DNA of 64,000 nucleotides from JADJPO01 sp046330955 (lineage in GTDB: Bacteria; Actinomycetota; Actinomycetes; Actinomycetales; Kineosporiaceae): NCBI GenBank assembly GCA_046330955.1, contig JAXLRT010000005.1, forward strand, positions 163,968 to 227,967. The letters are read 5' to 3'. The translations under genes were made by a program, and so were the position numbers. The notes under the pieces are model-generated. The model searched no databases and was not told the origin of the DNA. It saw only the letters and a list, made by a program, of their open reading frames with translations. Shown here piece after piece: positions 8,958 through 19,084 of the stretch (positions are counted from its first letter, which is position 1; every line of letters begins with the position of its first letter).

Positions 8958-10390
8958 TCACCGGTTGCGGGCAAGAGCCGCGTTCACCAGGTCATCCATC
9001 AGGGCCATCGCCGCCGCGTGACCGAGGCTGTTGCGGGTGAACTGCACCGCGCGGCGTCCCATCACGGTGCGCAGGTCCGCATGGGCACCGAGCCGCTCGA
9101 TGGTCGCTGCCAGCTGCGCGGCGTCCCCGGCGGGCACCACCACCCCGGCCCCGGAGCTGCGCGCGATCTGCCGGGCCAACTCGCCGCCGCGGTGCGCGGC
9201 GGCGATCAGCGGTCGTCCCGCGGCCAGGTGACGGTCGAGCAGCCTCGCCCACCCGGCGAGCGCGGCGCCCGGGGGTTCGCTGATCACCAGGAGGTCGGCT
9301 GCCGCCAGCGCGTCGGCGGTCCGGATCGGGTCGAGCGGTCCGACGAACCGGACGCCGCCCGCGTGGCGTCCCCAGATCGGGCGCCGGCCGCCCGGGTGGC
9401 GCCCGATCACCACCAGCTGGACGTCGCGACGGGGTGCCAGCGTGCCGCCGGCGAGGGCGCGACGTCCGGGGGTCAGGTGCTCGGCGGCACGCAGCACGGT
9501 GTCGAGGTCCTGTGCACCACCGAGGTCACCACCGCGTTCACCACCGAGTCGCCGCCGACGTCACCGTTGAGGTCACCGTCGAGGTCGCAGCAGACCACGA
9601 TGAGGGCATCCTCCGGCCAGCCCAGCGCGCTGCGGGCCTGGCGCCGGCCCAGCAGGGACTGCTGCGCGCGGGTCCACGACGGCAGCAGCCGCAGGCGGTT
9701 CTCCGCCACGCCATAGGCCAACGCCGGGTCGCGCAACCGCTCGTCGGTCAGGGCCACCGCCTCGGCGTTGAGCAACAGGTGGGCCTCGATCGGGGCGCCG
9801 AGCGAGGTGTCTGCGCCGGTGCGGTTCAGTGACCGGCCGACCGCCGCCAGCAGGTCGTGGGCCACCACGATCAACGGCACCCGGCACCGCTGCGCGATCC
9901 GGGCGCCGGCCACCGCGCCGCTCAGGCCCGGCGTCACCGCGATCACCAGGTCCGGCAGCGGGCCGGGGTGACGATCGGCGTACGCGGTGGCGATCGCGAT
10001 CAAGCGGTTGGCCTCGAGCACGGTGCGGCTCACCGGGCTGGCGCCGGCCACGCCGCTCGACGGGCGGCGGGCGAGCAGCTGGTCGACGTGCACCCGGGTC
10101 AGCGATCCGGTGCCGATCTCGGCCAGTTCGAGGCGCGGGGACCGGGCGCCGCGGCGTCCGGGTCGCTGGTCCGGCCGGGGGCCGACCCCGGTGAGCAGGG
10201 TGACCGCGGCCGACCGGCCGGCCAAGTGCTCGGCGATCCCCAGGGTCTGGGCGGCCACGCCGCCGGTGGCCAGCTGAGGCCCGATGGCCACCATCAGGAT
10301 GTGGGCGCCCCGGGTCGACGTCGGGGGACCGCCCTGGGCCGGCACGGCGCTGAGTCCCGACCGGGGGAGCTGCACGGAGGCTCGGGGCAT
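8958..10390 (-). pseudogene. GT4-type glycosyltransferase with a frameshift
   Basis: The first part, from ATG 10390 with GGGAGA upstream, reads AHILMVAIGPQLATGGVAAQ (a GT-B N-terminal strand and loop) through PDLVIAVTPGLSGAVAGARIA and LLPSWTRAQQSLLGRRQARS to about 9530. The C-terminal half continues in another frame as GGAQDLDTVLRAAEHLTPG, then ADLLVISEPPGAALAGW, ending at 8958. The change falls at about 9500-9535, just after a locally repetitive stretch encoding DLDGDLNGDVGGD. A single base change would restore about 476 residues of a one-domain glycosyltransferase. It may be a sequencing error or a real inactivating mutation. Confidence 0.72.
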
Positions 10391-10609
10391 GACACGTCTC
10401 CCTGCGGCTGGGATGGCTGTGGTGGCCCGGCTGACGGCTGTGCGTGCCCGCAGCTCGCGCCCATGGCCTCGGGGGGTGATGAAAGCCGTTGTACCCCAAG
10501 GTGTTCAGCGATGATCCCGACGCGCCCCGACTCTACGATCACGACCGCGGCGGAGCAATCCCCTGACCGTACGGACTCGAGGGGGGCGGTTGGCCGACAC
10601 CTCGGCGTG

Positions 10610-12091
10610 TCAGTCGAGCAGGTGCCGGACGGCGTCCATCGGGATCGGAACCCAGTCGGGACGGTTGCGGGTCTCGTACACCACCTCGTACAGCGCCTTG
10701 TCCAGTTCGAGGACGCCGCGCAGCGCCTCGGCCGCCTCGGGGGGAGTCCCGTGCCCCTCGGCGTACCCGGCGAGGAACGCGGTGCGCGCGGCGCCGGCCC
10801 AGGCGCGCAGGCCGTCGCCGGTGGGATCGGCAGCTCCGGTCGTGCCGGCGGTGAGTCGGGCATGTCCGGCGGCGTAGTCGAACGAGCGCAGCATGCCCGC
10901 GACGTCGCGCAGGGCCAGGTCGGGTTCGAGGCGTTCGGCGAGCGGCCGCAACGGCTCGCCCTCGAAGTCCAGCAGCACCCAGCCCCGTCCGGGGGCGTAC
11001 AGCACCTGACCCAGGTGGTAGTCGCCGTGCACACGTTGCAGCTGCAGCTCGCCCGCCGAGGTCGCCTCGAGCATGCGCTCGACGGCCGCGTGGGCGGGCT
11101 CGGCCGCCGCGGCCAGCGCCGGAACCTGGGTGCACGCCCAGGTCACCCGCCGGTGCAGGTCGGCCGCCAGCCGGTTCAGCTCCTCGCCGGTGACCGCGCG
11201 GGTGGGCAGCGTGGCGGCCAGCAGCCGGTGGACCTCGGCAGTGGCGCGGCCGAGGGCGCGGGCGGGCTCGTCGAACGGGGCACCGGCGGCCAGCGCGTCC
11301 AGCGCCAGTCGCCAGCCGTCGCGCCCGCCGTCGACGAACTCCGAGGCGAAGGCGAGGTGGCCGCGGTGGCGGGTCGCGCCGTCCTGATCCGGGGGCTGGT
11401 TCGGGTCGTGCTCGGGCTGCTGGCTCGCCGCGGGTTCGCGCCACTCGACCTCCAGCCGGCCGGCGGGCCGGGGCACCCGGGTGCAGCCCACCCCGGCGAG
11501 GGCGGACTGCACCACGACGTCGGGGTTCTCGCCCGGGTGGATCACCCGGAACAGCTTGATGATCACGGCGTACGGGGTGCCGGCACCCAGGATGATCGAG
11601 GTGTTGGACTGCTCGCCGCGCAGGACGGCGGCGGGGGCGGTCTCGGTGATCGGGAAGCCGTCGTCCTGCCGGACGCCGTGCACCACCAGGGCGGTCGGGT
11701 CGCCGAGCTGCTCGTCGAGGGCGATGGCGCGGGCCAGCGCGCGGACGAAGAGCGGGTCGTGCGGGCCGTCGTAGACCCACTGCCCGTCCAGCGTGCCGAT
11801 CAGGGCGTGCGCGAGCTCGGGCGCCTGCCGGCGGCGATGGGTCAGCGGCACCTGGTAGAGCGCGCCGGCCAACCGGATCAGGTGCAGCCGGAGGAGCACG
11901 CCCTTGTCGGCGATGCCGTCGCCGGCGGCAGGCGGGGGCAGCGGCAGGTCGACGGCCGCGAGCGGGTGCACGCCGTCCGAGGTCGCGCCCTTGCCGGCGA
12001 ACCAGCGCTGGCGCGGCATCCAGGCGCCGAGCAGGTCCGCCAGGTCGGTCCGGGCCGATCCCGCCGCGTCGCGGGCAACGGTCTGGGCCAT
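10610..12091 (-). CDS. mak: Maltokinase (maltose 1-kinase)
   Basis: 493 residues. It phosphorylates maltose to alpha-maltose-1-phosphate with ATP, linking TreS to GlgE in the cytoplasm. The N-terminal cap domain carries MPRQRWFAGKG, the usual maltokinase opening. The kinase core has VHGDYHLGQVL (catalytic loop) and WVLLDFEGEP (metal-binding DFE), an aminoglycoside-phosphotransferase-like fold. It starts one base after the treS stop, so the two are co-translated. Length and motifs match mycobacterial Mak/Pep2. In some relatives treS and mak are fused; here they are separate. Confidence 0.93.
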   Translation of the reverse strand: MAQTVARDAAGSARTDLADLLGAWMPRQRWFAGKGATSDGVHPLAAVDLPLPPPAAGDGIADKGVLLRLHLIRLAGALYQVPLTHRRRQAPELAHALIGTLDGQWVYDGPHDPLFVRALARAIALDEQLGDPTALVVHGVRQDDGFPITETAPAAVLRGEQSNTSIILGAGTPYAVIIKLFRVIHPGENPDVVVQSALAGVGCTRVPRPAGRLEVEWREPAASQQPEHDPNQPPDQDGATRHRGHLAFASEFVDGGRDGWRLALDALAAGAPFDEPARALGRATAEVHRLLAATLPTRAVTGEELNRLAADLHRRVTWACTQVPALAAAAEPAHAAVERMLEATSAGELQLQRVHGDYHLGQVLYAPGRGWVLLDFEGEPLRPLAERLEPDLALRDVAGMLRSFDYAAGHARLTAGTTGAADPTGDGLRAWAGAARTAFLAGYAEGHGTPPEAAEALRGVLELDKALYEVVYETRNRPDWVPIPMDAVRHLLD

Positions 12092-12092
12092 C

Positions 12093-13859
<1,767 letters not shown>

Positions 13860-13887
13860 GTAAGCCTCCCGGTGGTGGAACCGGTCG

Positions 13888-16074
13888 TCATGGCACTCTC
13901 CGCACGTACAGGATGTGAGCGGGCTGGTGGTGGGGGTCGAGCCTCACATAGTTGTGCTCACTCCACCGGAATGTGTCATCGGTCAGCAGATCCTGCACCG
14001 TGAACTCGTCGTGCCAGGACATTCCCAGGGCCGGCATGTCGAGGTGGACCATCGTCTCGCGGGTGCCGTGGGGGTCGAGGTTGATCACCACGAGCAGTGT
14101 GTCCTCGGTGCCCGTGGGCGACTGGGCGGCGTCCAGGCGGCGTGAATAGCAGATGATCGAGTCGTCCTCGACGCGGTGGAAGGCGATGTTGCGCAACGAG
14201 TGCAGCGCCGGGTGGGCCTTGCGGATGTGGTTCAGCCGCGTGATGTACGGCGCGATCGAGCGGTGCTCGTGGAGGCCGCCGGGGCCGAAGGAGGCCCAGT
14301 CCCGCGGGCGGTACTGGTACTTCTCGCTGTCGAGGTACTCCTCGCTGCCGTGCCGGACGGCGACGTGCTCGCACAGCTCGTACCCGGAGTACATGCCCCA
14401 GCACGGCGAGGCCGTGGCGGCCAGGACGGCGCGCAGCTTGAACGCTGCCGGCCCGCCGTACTGCAGGAACTCGTGCAGGATGTCGGGGGTGTTGGGCCAG
14501 AAGTTGGGCCGCATGTAGTTCGCGGCCTCACCCGACAGCTCGGTCAGGTAGTCGGTGATCTCGCCCTTGCCGGTGCGCCAGGTGAAGTAGGTGTACGACT
14601 GGTGGAAGCCGATCTTGCCCAGGGTGTGCATCATCGCCGGGCGGGTGAACGCCTCGGCCAGGAAGAGCACCTCCGGGTGGGCGGCGTTGACCCGCCCGAT
14701 CAGCCACTCCCAGAACTCGACCGGCTTGGTGTGCGGGTTGTCGACCCGGAACACCGTCACGCCGTGGGCGATCCAGTGCTCGCACACCCGCAGCACCTCG
14801 CCATACAACCCGGCCGGGTCGTTGTCGAAGTTCATCGGGTAGATGTCCTGGTACTTCTTGGGCGGGTTCTCGGCGTAGGCGATGGTGCCGTCGGCGCGCG
14901 TGGTGAACCACTGCGGGTGCTCGCGTGCCCAGGGGTGGTCGGGGGCGCACTGCAGCGCGAGGTCGAGGGCCACCTCGAGGCCCAGCTCGCGGGCGCGGGC
15001 GACGAAGTGGTCGAAGTCGTCGAGGGTGCCCAGGTCGGGGTGCACGGTGTCGTGCCCGCCCTCGTCGGCGCCGATCGCCCACGGCGAGCCGGGGTCGTCC
15101 GGGCCGGGGGTCAGGGTGTTGTTCGGCCCCTTGCGGTTGATCCGGCCCACCGGGTGGATCGGCGGCAGGTAGACGATGTCGAAGCCCATGTCGGCGATCG
15201 CGGGCAACCGCTCGGCGGCCTGCCGGAAGGTGCCGGACACCCAGCGCTGGGACCCGTCGTCCTGGGTCACCTGGTGGGCGCCCTCGGACCGCGGGAACAG
15301 CTCGTACCAGGCGCTGAACAGGGCGCGCTTGCGCTGCACCGTGAGCGGGTAGGTGGCCGAGCGGCTGATCATGTCGCGCAGCGGGTGGCGCGACAGCATC
15401 TCGTGCACCGCCGGGCTGGTGCCGGCCGCCAGGCGTGCTGCCGGCGGGCGCGAGCCGTCGCGCAGGGCGTGGATGGCGTCGGTGAGCACCTGCAGGTCCT
15501 GGTGGTGGGCGCCGGTGGCCGCGGCGTGGCCCTGGGCTCGTTCGAGCACCCGGGCGCCCTCTTCGAGCATCAGGTCGACGTCGACGCCGGCCTCGATCTT
15601 GATGGTGGCGTCGTGATCCCAGGTGCCGTAGACGTCGCTCCAGCCCTCGACGCGGAAGCTCCAGGCGCCCTCGCGGTCGGGGCTCAGCTCGACGCCGAAC
15701 CGGTCGAGGCCGGGGCCGAGGGAGTGCATCCGGGCGCGGGCGTGCTCGGCGCCGTCCGGGTCGATCAGGACGACGGTCGCGGCCACCGCGTCGTGACCCT
15801 CGCGGAAGACCGTCGCGGTGAACGGCACCCGCTCGCCGACCACGGCCTTGGCGGGCCAGCGCCCGCCGTCGACGACCGGGCCCACGTTCAGGACCGGGAT
15901 GCGTCCGACGCGCGGGGCGTCCGGGCCGAGTCGGGGGTCCGCCGGAGCGGCGGGTCGGGGGGCCGGAAGCCCCGAGGAGTGACCGTCCGAGGCCGCGGGC
16001 GTTACGCCGATCGGGGGCACCTCACCGTCAGCAACCGCCGTGTCGCGGGAACTCTGTCGCTCGGACTGTGTCAT
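13888..16074 (-). CDS. glgE: Alpha-1,4-glucan:maltose-1-phosphate maltosyltransferase
   Basis: 728 residues, a GH13 subfamily 3 enzyme that extends linear alpha-1,4-glucan with maltosyl units from maltose-1-phosphate. An N-terminal Ala/Pro-rich tail of about 50 residues precedes the beta-sandwich dimerisation domain (GRIPVLNVGPVVDGGRWPAK). Catalytic motifs: VFRVDNPHTKPVEFWEW (nucleophile Asp), LFLAEAFTRPAMM (acid/base Glu) and NFWPNTPDILHEFLQ (stabilising Asp). First gene of the glgE-treS-mak operon. It is divergent from glgP across 270 bp. No glgB follows, so branching enzyme must be encoded elsewhere. Confidence 0.96.
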   Translation of the reverse strand: MTQSERQSSRDTAVADGEVPPIGVTPAASDGHSSGLPAPRPAAPADPRLGPDAPRVGRIPVLNVGPVVDGGRWPAKAVVGERVPFTATVFREGHDAVAATVVLIDPDGAEHARARMHSLGPGLDRFGVELSPDREGAWSFRVEGWSDVYGTWDHDATIKIEAGVDVDLMLEEGARVLERAQGHAAATGAHHQDLQVLTDAIHALRDGSRPPAARLAAGTSPAVHEMLSRHPLRDMISRSATYPLTVQRKRALFSAWYELFPRSEGAHQVTQDDGSQRWVSGTFRQAAERLPAIADMGFDIVYLPPIHPVGRINRKGPNNTLTPGPDDPGSPWAIGADEGGHDTVHPDLGTLDDFDHFVARARELGLEVALDLALQCAPDHPWAREHPQWFTTRADGTIAYAENPPKKYQDIYPMNFDNDPAGLYGEVLRVCEHWIAHGVTVFRVDNPHTKPVEFWEWLIGRVNAAHPEVLFLAEAFTRPAMMHTLGKIGFHQSYTYFTWRTGKGEITDYLTELSGEAANYMRPNFWPNTPDILHEFLQYGGPAAFKLRAVLAATASPCWGMYSGYELCEHVAVRHGSEEYLDSEKYQYRPRDWASFGPGGLHEHRSIAPYITRLNHIRKAHPALHSLRNIAFHRVEDDSIICYSRRLDAAQSPTGTEDTLLVVINLDPHGTRETMVHLDMPALGMSWHDEFTVQDLLTDDTFRWSEHNYVRLDPHHQPAHILYVRRVP

Positions 16075-16344
16075 GACTCCACCTCACCACGAACCGATGG
16101 GGACGCATCACCCCAAACAGACCAGAGTGACGTCCGTTAGGGGAGGGTCTTTCCCCGGTTGGCCGTCTGGTGCGCCCGGTGGTGCGTGCAGTCACTCGAT
16201 CGGCCGAAACCTACCGGGAATTGAGCGTTCTGTAACCCTTTTCACTTCGCTCTCCCGCGGACCTCGCCAGGCCCTCCCGGGGACTGCAAACGCTTGCCGC
16301 TACAGGGGTGTGTCGGCCGGTCACTTGTCGTACTCTCACGAGTC
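16075..16344. promoter_or_regulatory. Divergent control region between glgE and glgP
   Basis: 270 bp separating two glucan genes transcribed in opposite directions. It contains a short hairpin (GGGG-agggtcttt-CCCC, 16140-16156) and, at the right end, a 9+9-bp palindrome covering the glgP start. The middle has relatively AT-rich segments suitable for promoters, but I cannot fix a -35. Confidence 0.45.
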
Positions 16345-16351
16345 GTGAGAG
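16333..16351 (+). promoter_or_regulatory. Palindrome covering the glgP start codon
   Basis: CTCTCACGA (16333-16341) and TCGTGAGAG (16343-16351) are exact reverse complements around one G. The GTG start (16345) lies in the right arm and a possible -10, TACTCT (16331-16336), overlaps the left arm. It could be an operator or an RNA hairpin that hides the start. Confidence 0.5.
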
Positions 16352-18927
16352 CCATTCGTCGCTTCACCGTCCGTACCGTTCTGCCGGAGCCGATCGCTGC
16401 TCTGGGCGACCTCGCCAGTAACCTGCGCTGGTCGTGGCACCCCCCGACACAGGACCTGTTCGCCTCACTCGATCCCGCTCGCTGGGAGTCGACGCGGCAC
16501 GATCCGGTGGCGCTGCTCGGATCGCTCTCACCGGAGGAACTCGACGCCCTCGCCGGTGATCCCGGTCTCGTCGAGCGGGTGCGCGCGGCGTCCGCGGATC
16601 TGCAGGCGTACCTGACCGAGCCCCGCTGGTACCAGGAGCTCGAGGCGGCCGCAGGGAACCAGGGCACCGTGGGCACCGTGCCGCGGGCGATCGCCTACTT
16701 CTCCCCGGAGTTCGGCATCGCGGCCGTGCTGCCGCAGTACTCCGGTGGTCTGGGCATCCTGGCCGGTGACCACCTCAAGTCGGCCAGCGACCTGGGTGCA
16801 CCGATCATCGGGGTCGGCCTGCTCTACCAGCACGGGTACTTCAAGCAGTCGCTCTCGCGCGAGGGCTGGCAACAGGAGTCCTACCCGGTGCTCGATCCCA
16901 ACGAGCTGCCGATCGCCCTGGTGCGCGAGGCCGACGGGACGCCGTGCCTGATCGAGATCGGCCTGCCCGGCGGCCGGGTGCTGTCGGCACACATCTGGAA
17001 GGCCCAGGTCGGCCGGGTGCCGTTGCTGCTGCTCGACTCCAACGTCGAGGCCAACGACGACGCCGCTCGCGTGATCACCGACCGGTTGTACGGCGGCGGC
17101 GGTGAGCACCGGCTGCAGCAGGAGATGCTGCTGGGCATCGGCGGCGTCCGCGCCCTGCGGGCCTTTGCCCGGGTGACCGGCGCGCCGACGCCGGAGGTCT
17201 ACCACACCAACGAGGGGCATGCCGGCTTCCTCGGCCTGGAGCGGATCCGCGAGCTGGTCAGTGAGGGGCTCAGCTTCGACGCCGCGCTCGAGCGGGTGCG
17301 TGCCGGCACGGTGTTCACCACGCACACCCCGGTGCCGGCCGGCATCGACCGGTTCAGCCGTGAGCAGATCGGCATCTTCTTCGGTGGCGACAACGCCGTC
17401 CCGGGGGTGCCGGTCGAGCGCATCATGGCCCTCGGCGCCGAGGACTACCCCGGCGGCGACCCGGCGATCTTCAACATGGCCGTCATGGGGCTGCGGCTGG
17501 CGCAGCGCGCCAACGGCGTCTCGCAGCTGCACGGAGTGGTCAGCCGGGAGATGTTCGACGGGCTGTGGCCGGGTTTCGACGCCGCCGAGGTGCCGATCAC
17601 CTCGATCACCAACGGGGTGCACGCCCCCACCTGGGTCGACCGGCGCGTGATGGAGCTGGCCGAGAAGCACATCGGCGCCTCGCTCACCCACGACGCCCGC
17701 GGGTTCGAGGGTGTCGACCAGATCCCCGACGAGGAGATCTGGTCGACCCGCCGGGCGATGCGGGCCAGCCTGGTGGACGACGCGCGCCGCCGGGTGCGGG
17801 CCTCCTGGCTCAAGCGCGGTGCCAGCCCGGCGGAACTGGGCTGGGTGGACGGCGTCCTCGACCCGGACGTGCTGACCCTCGGCTTCGCCCGCCGGGTGCC
17901 GACCTACAAGCGGCTCACCCTGATGCTGCGTGACCCGGATCGGCTGGCCCGGTTGCTGCTGCACCCGACGCGTCCGATGCAGCTGGTGATCGCCGGCAAG
18001 TCGCACCCGGCCGACGACCAGGGCAAGCGGTTGATCCAGCAGGTGGTCAAGTTCGCCGACGACCCCACGGTGCGCCACCGGATCGTGTTCCTGCCCAACT
18101 ACGACATCGCGATGGCCTCGACGCTGTACCCCGGGTGCGACGTGTGGCTCAACAACCCGTTGCGGCCGTTCGAGGCGTGCGGCACCTCGGGCATGAAGTC
18201 GGCGCTCAATGGCGGGTTGAACCTGTCGATCCTGGACGGGTGGTGGGACGAGTGGTTCGACGGTGAGAACGGCTGGGCGATCCCGACGGCCGACGGCATC
18301 GAGGACCCCGAGCATCGTGACGACCTCGAGGCGTCCGCGCTGTACGACCTGATCGAGAACTCCGTGGCGCAGCGGTTCTACGACCGCGACGAGCGGGGGC
18401 TGCCGGTGCGCTGGCTCGAGATGGTGCGCCACACCCTGAGCTCGCTCGGGCCGAAGGTGATCGCGTCGCGGATGGTCGCCGACTACGTCAGCCACCTGTA
18501 CATCCCGGCGGCCACGGCGGCCGCGGCGACCACGCCGGAGGTCGCTGCGGTGCAGGCACAGGCCAAGGCCCGGTTGCGCGCCGCCTGGAACGGGGTCCGG
18601 GTCGAGCACGTCGAATCCGCCGGGGTCAGCGACTCGCCGCAGGTCGGCGACGAGGTCTCGGTGCGGGCGTTCATCAGCCTGGGGGAGCTGACCCCGGCCG
18701 ATGTCACCGTCGACCTGGTGTACGGCAAGGTCACCCCCGAGGACTCGTTGATCGACACCCAGAGCGAGCCGTTGCGCCACGTCGAGGTCTACGAGACCGG
18801 CCGGCACTGCTTCGAGGGCTCGGTGCGGCTGCATCGCACCGGCCCGTTCGGCTACACCGTCCGGGTCCTGCCCGCCGGTCTGGGCCTGGCCTCCCCGGCC
18901 GAGCTCGGCCTGGTCACCAACGCCTGA
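16345..18927 (+). CDS. glgP: Alpha-glucan (glycogen/maltodextrin) phosphorylase
   Basis: GTG 16345 gives 860 residues beginning VRAIRRFTVRTVLPEP, the usual actinobacterial GlgP opening. GT35 enzyme releasing glucose-1-phosphate from alpha-1,4-glucan ends. The N-terminal domain of the long actinobacterial type is present (LRWSWHPPTQDLF, YFSPEFGIAAVLPQYSGGLG). The PLP-lysine motif EACGTSGMKSALNGGLN lies near residue 620, followed by LDGWWDEWF. A C-terminal beta domain follows. Transcribed away from the GlgE operon and towards glgX, so synthesis and breakdown genes share one locus. The start codon lies in a palindrome. Confidence 0.94.
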   Translation: MRAIRRFTVRTVLPEPIAALGDLASNLRWSWHPPTQDLFASLDPARWESTRHDPVALLGSLSPEELDALAGDPGLVERVRAASADLQAYLTEPRWYQELEAAAGNQGTVGTVPRAIAYFSPEFGIAAVLPQYSGGLGILAGDHLKSASDLGAPIIGVGLLYQHGYFKQSLSREGWQQESYPVLDPNELPIALVREADGTPCLIEIGLPGGRVLSAHIWKAQVGRVPLLLLDSNVEANDDAARVITDRLYGGGGEHRLQQEMLLGIGGVRALRAFARVTGAPTPEVYHTNEGHAGFLGLERIRELVSEGLSFDAALERVRAGTVFTTHTPVPAGIDRFSREQIGIFFGGDNAVPGVPVERIMALGAEDYPGGDPAIFNMAVMGLRLAQRANGVSQLHGVVSREMFDGLWPGFDAAEVPITSITNGVHAPTWVDRRVMELAEKHIGASLTHDARGFEGVDQIPDEEIWSTRRAMRASLVDDARRRVRASWLKRGASPAELGWVDGVLDPDVLTLGFARRVPTYKRLTLMLRDPDRLARLLLHPTRPMQLVIAGKSHPADDQGKRLIQQVVKFADDPTVRHRIVFLPNYDIAMASTLYPGCDVWLNNPLRPFEACGTSGMKSALNGGLNLSILDGWWDEWFDGENGWAIPTADGIEDPEHRDDLEASALYDLIENSVAQRFYDRDERGLPVRWLEMVRHTLSSLGPKVIASRMVADYVSHLYIPAATAAAATTPEVAAVQAQAKARLRAAWNGVRVEHVESAGVSDSPQVGDEVSVRAFISLGELTPADVTVDLVYGKVTPEDSLIDTQSEPLRHVEVYETGRHCFEGSVRLHRTGPFGYTVRVLPAGLGLASPAELGLVTNA

Positions 18928-18961
18928 CCCGAGCGAGCTCGCTCATCGCGCTCATCCCCCC

Positions 18962-19084
18962 CGAGCGCAATGTCACGTTGCACTCGTCCAGCGAGCGCAA
19001 CGTGACATCGTGCCCGCCGGGGATGAGCGCGACGTGACATTGCGCTCGTCGGGGGGGACGAGCGCGAGGTGACGTTGCGCTCGT
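18962..19084. terminator. Four tandem imperfect palindromes between glgP and glgX
   Basis: Four related units (18962-18986, 18991-19016, 19023-19049, 19058-19084) each pair a GAGCGC-type arm with a GCGCTC-type arm around a GTGACATT/GTCACGTT-like core. The last has a perfect 8-bp stem (ACGAGCGC/GCGCTCGT) with an 11-nt loop and reaches the glgX stop codon. The position between convergent genes suggests bidirectional termination. Confidence 0.65.

Noticed and set aside
16528..18834. 768-codon minus-strand open frame
   Set aside because: Antisense shadow of glgP, which has all phosphorylase motifs.
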